NCBI GenBank assembly: GCA_016839815.1
Contig: JAEOTM010000066.1
Coordinates: forward strand, 1 to 52,115
Direction: 5' to 3'
Length of the DNA: 52,115 nt
Origin: Candidatus Hodarchaeota archaeon
GTDB taxonomy: Archaea; Asgardarchaeota; Heimdallarchaeia; Hodarchaeales; Hodarchaeaceae
The notes under the pieces are model-generated. The model worked only from the letters and a program-made list of their open reading frames with translations, was not told where the DNA came from and searched no databases. Made by a program: the position numbers and the translations under genes. Below, one piece after another: positions 34,352 through 41,561 of this stretch (within the stretch, counting starts at the first letter, position 1; each line of letters starts with the position of its first letter).

Positions 34352-34765
34352 ATGAGTTCGTTAACATCTAGAGAAAGAGGATCCTTGGTGATGGCAATTG
34401 GACTCATTGCATGCTTACTTCTCACTTATTTCACATTTTTCGAACATGATGAGGAGATCTTACTAATAATCTGGGGTGTAATTACTATGGTATTCTCTAT
34501 TTTAATTGCGTATGTGTTTGCTTCTCAAACAACAGATCTCCGTCCTTTGAGGAATGAACCAAATCGTTACTCGGCAGGTTATGATTCATTCAAGCCGAGA
34601 GTCATCCCCCCTTCAGGAATGAAAAAAAGAACACAGTTTGAAGGACGATGCAACCAATGTGGAATGTCAGCCTTATTAGGGTTTACTTGTTCATATTGCG
34701 GAGGCTATTTTTGTACCGATCATCGTCTTCCTGAGAAACATAATTGTGAAGGCCTTTACAAATAA
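34352..34765 (+). CDS. Membrane protein with C-terminal AN1 zinc finger
   Basis: A 137-residue protein. Two hydrophobic helices (I-G-L-I-A-C-L-L-L-T-Y-F and I-W-G-V-I-T-M-V-F-S-I-L-I-A-Y) anchor it; a cytosolic basic linker leads to a perfect AN1 zinc finger with spacing C-x2-C-x9-C-x2-C-x4-C-x2-H-x5-H-x-C. AN1 fingers in eukaryotes occur on ubiquitin- and proteasome-linked proteins. The ATG at 34352, two bases after the M50 stop, is chosen over the upstream extension, which is a shadow of M50. Probable partner of M50. Confidence 0.8.
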   Translation: MSSLTSRERGSLVMAIGLIACLLLTYFTFFEHDEEILLIIWGVITMVFSILIAYVFASQTTDLRPLRNEPNRYSAGYDSFKPRVIPPSGMKKRTQFEGRCNQCGMSALLGFTCSYCGGYFCTDHRLPEKHNCEGLYK

Positions 34766-34775
34766 TCACGTGGAA

Positions 34776-36236
34776 TTAAAGTGATACAACATGACTAAAT
34801 TCTGATAAAACAAGATTTACCAATCCCAGACCAAGAAATAAGAGATAAAAGATGTTGAATATGTAGAAGGTACCATATTCTAAATATTTTACACAACTTA
34901 CAATTAGAAACAGGAGATATATCAATTCTAGGATTGTGATTTTGTCCAGTGGAATATAATCATGGATTTTATGCTGAGAAAAAGGATTTATGTCTGATAA
35001 ATTATATTTGGGGGTTCTCTCAAATTCTCCTCCTTTTTTAACAAGACCTGTGAGCGTACCTACAGCCATACGTACGATTAATCCACCTCCCCAGAATAGA
35101 AATAGGGGAATAAGGAACAAATCATGCATTGACCTTCCAGCACGAATAACTGCAGCTGAATATGCTAGAATTCCGCATAGTGCCGAAACTGTGAATAAAA
35201 AACCAAGTACGGGGAGAAAATCAGTGTTGAATGACGAGTTGAATATTAAAAATGAACTAGTCAAGGTATTAATCAAAATCATTAGAGGTATAAAATATTG
35301 AGTTAAGTGGATTGTACCTTGAATTTTACACATTCTTGAGTTATCTGAAGATAGAAAATTCTTTAGATTCTTTTTAATATTCTGTGAAAACCCTTTCGAC
35401 CATCTACTCTGCTGTATAATCCATGAACGAAGAGTAGGAGGTATTTCTTGTAAATTAACTACATTGGTCAAATAAATGATTTCATAACCTTTCATTTGGG
35501 CTCTATAAGCAAGATCTAAATCTTCTGCTAACGTATCTGAAGACCACCCCCCACTCGTTTCGAGTGCAGCTCGCCTCCATATTCCGCCAGTTCCATTAAA
35601 AGTAATATTTGTTTTCAGATTCTTACGTCCAATTTTCTCAACCCAGAAATGACCATCAAGCCCAATGGACATAGATCGAGTAAATAATGAATAATTAAGA
35701 TTGGTGTATCCCCACCTAGCCTGAATTGCTCCAATATCGCTTCTTTCCTTGAAAAAATGAATACACCTCATCAGAAATTCAGGATTAATTTCAAAATCAG
35801 AATCAAATAATGCAACAAATTCAGAATTATCTTTATCTAACCCGTTACTTAAAGCCCCTGCTTTAAATCCAGTTCGTGTTTGCCTTCGAATAGTATTAAC
35901 CACTATTCCTTTATTTTCTAATTTTACAATATTTTTATCGATTAATCGAGATGTTTCATCAGAAGAATCATCTAGAATTTGGATTCTCAACCGATCTCTG
36001 GGATAGATTATATTTTCTAAATGAGTAAGTGTTTTTTCTATTATCCTTGATTCATTATAAACGGGTATTTGAATGGTAACTGAGGGAAGATCTAATTCAG
36101 TATATTCTCCTCGAGGTACAGGATCTCTATAATTTAAAGAGGATAACGTTAAATAAAGTAGGTTTATTGGATATGGAATTATAATGAGCGCTGATATCAA
36201 ATTTAGAGTTAAAAATGCTATAAATAGTGGATCCAT
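34776..36236 (-). CDS. Family 2 glycosyltransferase, cellulose synthase-like membrane enzyme
   Basis: A 486-residue membrane glycosyltransferase. N-terminal helix, then the GT-A domain with I-P-V-Y-N-E-S, D-D-S-S-D-E-T, the D-S-D metal motif in A-L-F-D-S-D-F-E-I, T-L-A-E-D-L-D-L (catalytic base) and Q-Q-S-R-W (the QxxRW acceptor motif), followed by several C-terminal membrane helices. This set defines processive or polyprenyl-linked GT2 enzymes such as cellulose/hyaluronan synthases or glucomannan synthase. ATG follows GGAGG. Substrate unknown; surface polysaccharide or glycolipid synthesis is likely. Monocistronic. Confidence 0.88.
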   Translation of the reverse strand: MDPLFIAFLTLNLISALIIIPYPINLLYLTLSSLNYRDPVPRGEYTELDLPSVTIQIPVYNESRIIEKTLTHLENIIYPRDRLRIQILDDSSDETSRLIDKNIVKLENKGIVVNTIRRQTRTGFKAGALSNGLDKDNSEFVALFDSDFEINPEFLMRCIHFFKERSDIGAIQARWGYTNLNYSLFTRSMSIGLDGHFWVEKIGRKNLKTNITFNGTGGIWRRAALETSGGWSSDTLAEDLDLAYRAQMKGYEIIYLTNVVNLQEIPPTLRSWIIQQSRWSKGFSQNIKKNLKNFLSSDNSRMCKIQGTIHLTQYFIPLMILINTLTSSFLIFNSSFNTDFLPVLGFLFTVSALCGILAYSAAVIRAGRSMHDLFLIPLFLFWGGGLIVRMAVGTLTGLVKKGGEFERTPKYNLSDINPFSQHKIHDYIPLDKITILELIYLLFLIVSCVKYLEYGTFYIFNIFYLLFLGLGLVNLVLSEFSHVVSL

Positions 36237-36386
36237 CTACAAATCCTCCAATCCATTAGAATGTAGAAAAAAGAAATATTTAATTTATGGTGAATTTTGA
36301 TATATTACAAACATTCACTTCACTATATTAGAATGGATGTTTACCTTTCTACTAATAAATCTTAATTATTCTCCAGATGTGATGAT

Positions 36387-37898
36387 TTGGAAAATGACTT
36401 GATATCTACCCTTGAAATGTCCATCATCGATGTAAATGCAGATTATCTTGGAGTAAAAAGATTACTTTTGATGGAAAACGCAGGTAAAGGACTAGCGGAC
36501 TTTGTATGGGAAATATGTAAGAAAAAAGCTCTTTCTAATATCATAATTCTTGCAGGAAAAGGTGGGAATGGGGGCGATGGTATGGTTGCTGCACGTCATC
36601 TTGCTAATAAAGCAGATGTATCTCTATATCTACTAGGGGAGAAAGAAGATATCAGAAAAGGTTCAACCCAAAAAAATTGGCAAATTTTGGAAAATATGTT
36701 ACATTCTTTAAACTTACATGAAGTGAAGGATTCAACTGAACTAAGTAAAATACAAATTATGCAGAACTCTATCATTATTGATGCGATTTTTGGTACGGGA
36801 GTACGTGGAGAAGTTACAGGTCTTTATTCCCAAGTAATTTCTATGATCAACGACCATGGGAAGAAAGGAACAGATATAATTTGTGTAGATACACCCTCAG
36901 GTATAAATCCAAACACAGGTCAAAAAGCTAATACTTTTGTTAAAGGGAATTACACAGTTGTGTTCCATAAGACAAAAAAAGGATTAACTGAAGGAAACTC
37001 AGGAAAGATCAGAGTCGTTCCTATTGGTATTCCACCAGAAGCAGAATTTATTGTTGGCCCCGGTGATCTCTTAGCCATTTCTAATATCAATAAATGGCAA
37101 AGAAAGGGTGATCAAGGAAAAGTTCTTGTTATAGGGGGGAATGAAAAATACTCTGGAGCTCCAGCTTTGGCAGCTATGGGTGCTTTACAAGCTGGATCGG
37201 ATTTAGTCACTATAGTATCACCAGAACAAGTTGCACAGGCCATTCGATCCTATACACCAGAATTTATTGTAGAAAGTTATTCTTCTTCACATTTAACACT
37301 TGATTCAATACCTTATCATTTATTAGAAGAGTATAATTCCATTGTATTAGGCCCAGGATTAGGACGCCATCCTGATACACAAAAAGCAGTTGAAGAAATT
37401 CTTAAGATTACGAAAACGAAGAACTTACCATTGATAATTGATGCAGATGGATTACACCTGATTAACCAAGGCCAGCTATACTCAAAAGTCATTCTTACAC
37501 CTCATGCTGGAGAATTTGCCGTTCTCTCGGGGAATTCACTCCCCTCTGATTCAGAATCCTTTCCAGAAAGACTTAATAAAGTATTAGAAACAGTTAAAGA
37601 TTCACCAGCTGTGTGGTTAGTTAAGGGGCCATGGGATATTATAGCTCACTCTGATAATTATAAAATTAACAAGTCTGGTATCCCTGAAATGTCACGTGGA
37701 GGTACTGGGGACATTTTGGCAGGATTAACTGCAAGTATGGTTAACAAAACCGGAGATCATTTTTATGCGGCATCAATTGCCGCATTTATTAACGGAAAAG
37801 CTGGTGAACTAGCTCATCGGAACTTTTCTACGATGAGACTTCTAGCAAAAATTCCAGAGGCTATTCAAATGAGCTGGGACTTTATACTTGAAGATTGA
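36387..37898 (+). CDS. nnr: Bifunctional NAD(P)H-hydrate epimerase/dehydratase (NnrE-NnrD)
   Basis: A 503-residue fusion that repairs hydrated NAD(P)H. The N-terminal epimerase (YjeF_N) has M-E-N-A-G-K-G-L and G-K-G-G-N-G-G-D-G; the C-terminal ADP-dependent dehydratase (ribokinase-like) has V-L-G-P-G-L-G-R, L-I-I-D-A-D-G-L, L-T-P-H-A-G-E-F and the late R-G-G-T-G-D-I-L-A-G-L, the catalytic G-T-G-D. Both halves look active. TTG start at 36387; the ribosome binding site is weak. Convergent with TBP. Confidence 0.93.
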   Translation: MENDLISTLEMSIIDVNADYLGVKRLLLMENAGKGLADFVWEICKKKALSNIIILAGKGGNGGDGMVAARHLANKADVSLYLLGEKEDIRKGSTQKNWQILENMLHSLNLHEVKDSTELSKIQIMQNSIIIDAIFGTGVRGEVTGLYSQVISMINDHGKKGTDIICVDTPSGINPNTGQKANTFVKGNYTVVFHKTKKGLTEGNSGKIRVVPIGIPPEAEFIVGPGDLLAISNINKWQRKGDQGKVLVIGGNEKYSGAPALAAMGALQAGSDLVTIVSPEQVAQAIRSYTPEFIVESYSSSHLTLDSIPYHLLEEYNSIVLGPGLGRHPDTQKAVEEILKITKTKNLPLIIDADGLHLINQGQLYSKVILTPHAGEFAVLSGNSLPSDSESFPERLNKVLETVKDSPAVWLVKGPWDIIAHSDNYKINKSGIPEMSRGGTGDILAGLTASMVNKTGDHFYAASIAAFINGKAGELAHRNFSTMRLLAKIPEAIQMSWDFILED

Positions 37899-37899
37899 C

Positions 37900-38493
37900 C
37901 TAAAACTGTAAACTATCCGCCTCAAAAGCGTCAATTTCTTCAAGAATGGAATAGATCTTATGAATGGATTGATAAACATATTCTTCTTTTTTTGCACCAG
38001 TGCAAACTAGTTTTCCTGATTGGAAAAGAAGAAGTACAACTTTAGGTTCTTGCATTCGATAAATCAAACCAGGAAACTGTTCTGGTTCGTACATAGAATG
38101 TTCCAACAGCAGTGCAGCAAGCTCAAGATTAATTCTCTTCCCGAGTGTTCCAGAAGCAACAATATTTTGGACAGTAATTGTAGCCTCATGCTTTACATTG
38201 TGTCCGGCTTGCCGTAATAATTCCGAAATGACTTCAACAGCTTCTTCAATCATTTCTACCGATTTCGCTCCAGTTACGACGAGTTTTCCTGAAGAAAAAA
38301 CGAGAATTGAGACTTTAGGTTTTTTTATCTTGACAACGACACCGGGAAATTGCTCTGGAATGTAAGATACTTGAACATCTCCTGGAAGACGGCTCGCAGC
38401 CCTTTCTAGTTTTATTTTACAGCGTAAATCTACTGAAGCGACAACATTTTGAACTTCAGCAAATAAATCATCTTTATTTGACTCATTTGACAT
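37900..38493 (-). CDS. tbp: TATA-box-binding protein (TBP)
   Basis: A 197-residue saddle with two direct repeats: V-Q-N-V-V-A-S-V-D and V-Q-N-I-V-A-S-G-T, each ending in a P-E-Q-F-P-G-V/L, F-x-S-G-K-L-V and T-G-A-K segment. The ATG at 38493 is preferred to ATG 38505, since GGTGG is six bases upstream of it and the longer start would lie in that site. A short acidic N-terminus precedes the first repeat. Its promoter region is shared, divergently, with TFB. This is the general initiation factor that recognises TATA boxes. Confidence 0.97.
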   Translation of the reverse strand: MSNESNKDDLFAEVQNVVASVDLRCKIKLERAASRLPGDVQVSYIPEQFPGVVVKIKKPKVSILVFSSGKLVVTGAKSVEMIEEAVEVISELLRQAGHNVKHEATITVQNIVASGTLGKRINLELAALLLEHSMYEPEQFPGLIYRMQEPKVVLLLFQSGKLVCTGAKKEEYVYQSIHKIYSILEEIDAFEADSLQF

Positions 38494-38590
38494 GATTACC
38501 ACCATTGTAACGCGATTAAGAGCCAGAATACAATGTGAAGAAAAATTAAGGGAAACTCTATTCTTCTAAGAATATATACAGACCCTTCTA

Positions 38591-38600
38591 CTTATATAAA
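38591..38600 (-). promoter_or_regulatory. TATA box for tbp
   Basis: On the minus strand this reads TTTATATAAG, a near-ideal archaeal box A, about 100 bases before the tbp start; transcription would begin near 38570. Confidence 0.55.
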
Positions 38601-38608
38601 AACCAAAC

Positions 38609-38634
38609 TTATAAGCATTTATAAGGTTTATAAG
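38609..38634. repeat. Three phased TTATAAG repeats between tbp and tfb
   Basis: The heptamer TTATAAG occurs at 38609-38615, 38619-38625 and 38628-38634, spaced 10 and 9 bases, about one helical turn. On the minus strand they read CTTATAA, just upstream of the tbp TATA box. They look like extra TBP sites or a regulator-binding array. Confidence 0.6.
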
Positions 38635-38908
38635 CATAGTTTGTCTCCATTCAAAAATAATTTTAAGTTAATTTGAGAGTAGCTCTCTCTTATAAACCAA
38701 ATATGGTTTTTTTAATAACTTATGAAGTAACTCTTATTTTTACTAATAGTAAGAACATTGAAATACTAATGGAATAAAATTTCCTTTTGAAACGACAGGT
38801 AGAAGTTGGAAAACCAAGATGATTCGAAGATCAAAGTTCTAAACAAGTTTTATTGACAATATTCCTGAGACTCTTTATTGAAAAATCAGGGCTCTTTTCC
38901 AATACTTA

Positions 38909-38916
38909 TTTAAAAG
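38909..38916 (+). promoter_or_regulatory. TATA box for tfb
   Basis: TTTAAAAG lies about 52 bases before the proposed CTG start and about 38 bases before the Shine-Dalgarno site, so transcription should begin near 38940, just upstream of both. Confidence 0.5.
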
Positions 38917-38967
38917 CCTATCTATTATATAAATCCCGTTAGAGGTTTCATCTGGAGGGCAAGTAAA

Positions 38968-39906
38968 CTGGCACCACCTGAACAAAAATGTCCCGAATGC
39001 GGTAGTAACGATATTGTCATGGATATGACAAAAGGTACTTCAATTTGCGCATCTTGTGGACTTGTAATTGATTTACAAATCGATATGGGACCAGAGTGGC
39101 GTGCATATAATTCAACTGAACTCCAAGAACGTGCGCGAGCTGGTGGACCGATCACCCCACTTAAAGCGGAAATGGGTTTGAGAACACAAATCGGTAATAT
39201 AAGGAAAGATATTTCAGGAAGAACTCTTCCGTTTTCTTCACAAACCAAATATAGAAGACTTTCTCGAATCGATAATAGAACTAGGAAGTCAGAAATTAGG
39301 AATTTACGTTTTGCTTTAAAAGAATTAAAACGAATCAAAAGTCAGCTTGAGCTCCCTGAAGACGTAGCAGAAATGGGTGCCATGATTTATCGAAAAGCAT
39401 TGAAAAAGAACCTGATTCGAGGTCGTTCTATAGATGGAATGATCGCAGCTAGTTTATATCTCGCCTGTCGCAAAAAGAAACTACCTCAGACATTGAAGGA
39501 TATTGCTTCTGTATCAAATATCTCATCTAAAGAATTAGGTCGATGTATTAGGATAATCCTCCAAAAATTAGATTTGAAAGTAAGTCCTAGTGACTATTCC
39601 GCCCTAGTTCATCGTCTTGGAATAAATCTTCGCGTTACGATGAGAGCACGGCGTCAGGCGGTAAAGATTTTGAATATTGCCCGTCTTCGTGGTGCAACAG
39701 TGGGTAAGAATCCAATGAGTCTTGCAGCAGCTTCACTCTATATCGCCACTATTCAGACTGGTGAACGTCGTACGCAACAAGAAATAGCAACGGCTGCTAA
39801 AATTACTCCCGTGACCATAAGAAACCGTTTCAAAGAATTAGTAAGGATCATTGATGCAGAATCTTCAAAAGATGGCCAAGATCCGCTACAATCATTACTT
39901 GTCTAG
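38968..39906 (+). CDS. tfb: Transcription initiation factor B (TFB), apparent CTG start
   Basis: A 312-residue TFIIB homologue that bridges TBP and RNA polymerase. The N-terminal zinc ribbon has C-P-E-C-G ... C-A-S-C-G-L-V, the B-finger region follows with G-P-E-W-R-A-Y, and two cyclin repeats end the protein (S-I-D-G-M-I-A-A-S-L-Y-L-A-C-R; M-S-L-A-A-A-S-L-Y-I-A-T). The ATG at 39019 would delete the first zinc pair. The frame is open back to a TAA at 38911 with no ATG, GTG or TTG; CTG at 38968 lies eight bases after a perfect GGAGGG, so it is the likely start. Divergent from tbp. Confidence 0.92.
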   Translation: MAPPEQKCPECGSNDIVMDMTKGTSICASCGLVIDLQIDMGPEWRAYNSTELQERARAGGPITPLKAEMGLRTQIGNIRKDISGRTLPFSSQTKYRRLSRIDNRTRKSEIRNLRFALKELKRIKSQLELPEDVAEMGAMIYRKALKKNLIRGRSIDGMIAASLYLACRKKKLPQTLKDIASVSNISSKELGRCIRIILQKLDLKVSPSDYSALVHRLGINLRVTMRARRQAVKILNIARLRGATVGKNPMSLAAASLYIATIQTGERRTQQEIATAAKITPVTIRNRFKELVRIIDAESSKDGQDPLQSLLV

Positions 39907-39919
39907 ACTATTATTTTGA

Positions 39920-40621
39920 TTAAGAGACATCTTCAACAGAGGCGACAATTCCATCCTTAATATGGAAAATCCTATTAGCCTCTTTGGCAATATTTGAATC
40001 ATGAGTTACTAGGATTAATGTTTGATTTTCCGTTTCATTAACTTCTTTAAGTAAACTCAATACTGCCTGGCCTGACTCTGTATCTAAATCTCCTGTAGGT
40101 TCATCAGCTAATAATATTGTAGGTTTGTTGGCTAGAGATCGTGCTATGGCAACTCTTTGACGTTCTCCTCCACTTAACTCATCAGGTTTATGATCTTGAC
40201 GTCTGAGAAGATCTACTTTCTCCAGTAGATCTGTTGCTCTCTTCACACGTTTATCTTTGGATATTCCGGCAATTAACATTGGCAATTCGACGTTTTCTAG
40301 TGCAGTTAAAACGGGGAGTAAATTATAAAATTGAAAAATAAACCCTACACTCTTTCGACGAATTTCTGTAAGTTGTTGTTCACTTGCTCGAGATATATCG
40401 CTTCCTTCAAGTAAAACTTGTCCAGAGGAGGGATTATCTAACGAACCAATAATATTTAGTAGAGTTGTTTTCCCACAACCACTGGGCCCCATAATAGAAA
40501 CCATCTCTCCCCTGTTAATTTTCATATTAATCCCTCTCAAAGCGTCGACCCTCACTTCACCTAAGATGTAAGATTTTCTTAGATTTTTACACTCAACTAC
40601 TAGATCTTGAACTGATGCCAT
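39920..40621 (-). CDS. ABC transporter ATP-binding protein, LolD/MacB type
   Basis: A 233-residue ATPase with Walker A G-P-S-G-C-G-K-T-T, Q-loop F-Q-F-Y-N-L-L-P, signature L-S-G-G-E-R-Q-R, Walker B I-L-L-A-D-E-P-T-G-D-L-D and H-loop V-T-H-D. The L-D-N-P-S-S-G-Q-V and L-P-V-L-T-A-L-E-N-V segments are typical of the LolD/MacB/FtsE-like group, which works with FtsX-type permeases in lipoprotein or peptide export. No permease gene is adjacent, so the partner must be encoded elsewhere. ATG start; orphan on its strand, convergent with TFB. Confidence 0.93.
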   Translation of the reverse strand: MASVQDLVVECKNLRKSYILGEVRVDALRGINMKINRGEMVSIMGPSGCGKTTLLNIIGSLDNPSSGQVLLEGSDISRASEQQLTEIRRKSVGFIFQFYNLLPVLTALENVELPMLIAGISKDKRVKRATDLLEKVDLLRRQDHKPDELSGGERQRVAIARSLANKPTILLADEPTGDLDTESGQAVLSLLKEVNETENQTLILVTHDSNIAKEANRIFHIKDGIVASVEDVS

Positions 40622-40951
40622 TTAAACCGCCTTTACCAACTCATTTTATTCAAATATGATTATTCTGATGATTAAATAGTCAAAGGAGCGATTCAATTAC
40701 GAGTTATTAACATTTTTATGAGTGAAATAAAACAGGTAAACTAGAACCATCAGAACCCAGAGATTTAGCTCCTTTTCTCGGTCGAATGAAAAGTCAAAGA
40801 TGACGGAGTTAGTCATTTTCGGCATTTTTACTGGCAAATACAGTCAGGAAAAAATAGTATATGTAGGAATAGATGTCAAGAACCTAACTTCAGAATTATC
40901 AACAAATTTATGCAAACTATTTTAAAAATTGAATAAAAAAACACCTTTACA
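40622..40951. other. Intergenic region with a short hairpin
   Basis: About 330 bases between the ABC ATPase and the winged-helix gene. A stem AAGATGAC / GTCATTTT (one G-U pair) with 7-base loop lies at 40797-40819, followed by T-rich sequence; it may be a small RNA or an accident of AT-rich DNA. No box C/D or tRNA signature fits. An AT-rich stretch just before 40952 may hold the downstream promoter. Confidence 0.35.
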
Positions 40952-41392
40952 ATGGAAAATGTCGATAACCAAACTAAAAAACTGTTGGAAAGACCATTAG
41001 CAAAAGAAATAATGAAACTCCTCACTAAAAATGATCTTTCCATATCTCAGATAATCAATAAAATGAAAAACTTTGACACTCAAACAATTATTGCATTCTT
41101 AACTGAATTACAGCGCTTTGGTTTAATCGAACAAACTAGTAGCTCTATGGAAAGTTATGACGAATTAGAAAAGAAAAGATCTCCTATTAAGGAAAGCAAT
41201 GAAAATTTTACTGATAAAACTACTCAGTTTCCTCCATTAAAAATCTCTGTAATGGCATATAATAAGCTTTGGGAGGACGCTTCAAGAGAGAACGGTCAAA
41301 TTAATCTTCATGATCTAGAAAAATACACTTTTACTGTTCCTAGCACGTTGAAACAACTTTTTAAACCAGATAAATCCAACAATGAGGAGTAA
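40952..41392 (+). CDS. Hypothetical winged-helix protein
   Basis: No named family is recognised. The 146-residue protein begins with a winged-helix-like DNA-binding segment (about residues 12-65: L-A-K-E-I-M-K-L-L, I-S-Q-I-I-N-K-M, I-I-A-F-L-T-E-L-Q-R-F-G-L-I), then a Ser/Glu/Lys-rich linker, then a helical C-terminal block (S-V-M-A-Y-N-K-L-W-E-D-A). ATG start. It precedes the three-winged-helix protein by 169 bases and may be related to it in function; DNA binding is inferred only. Confidence 0.6.
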   Translation: MENVDNQTKKLLERPLAKEIMKLLTKNDLSISQIINKMKNFDTQTIIAFLTELQRFGLIEQTSSSMESYDELEKKRSPIKESNENFTDKTTQFPPLKISVMAYNKLWEDASRENGQINLHDLEKYTFTVPSTLKQLFKPDKSNNEE

Positions 41393-41561
41393 TTCTGTGA
41401 ATTTATCTTCTATCACAATTATAAAAGACTGAAAACCATCTCTTGATGGTGGATTTTAAGAAAAGTTTTTCATTATGAGTTAATTTAGCTCCTAACGGCA
41501 TTTAATATTTACTCTATCTATCTTGGGGTTAATTTTGATATATAAAAGGAAATAAAAGAAA

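Larger units (their letters stand above)
38494..38967. other. Divergent tbp-tfb regulatory region
   Basis: About 470 bases without a gene. It contains the tbp TATA box, the phased TTATAAG repeats, a further TTATAAA at 38690-38696 next to an inverted repeat AAACCA-AATA-TGGTTT (38694-38709), and the tfb TATA box at 38909-38916. The remainder, 38710-38900, is AT-rich and featureless to my eye. Confidence 0.5.

Noticed and set aside
40797..40819. Hairpin considered as a box C/D guide RNA or small RNA
   Set aside because: No C (RUGAUGA) plus D (CUGA) box pair with a guide; a short stem in AT-rich DNA is weak evidence.
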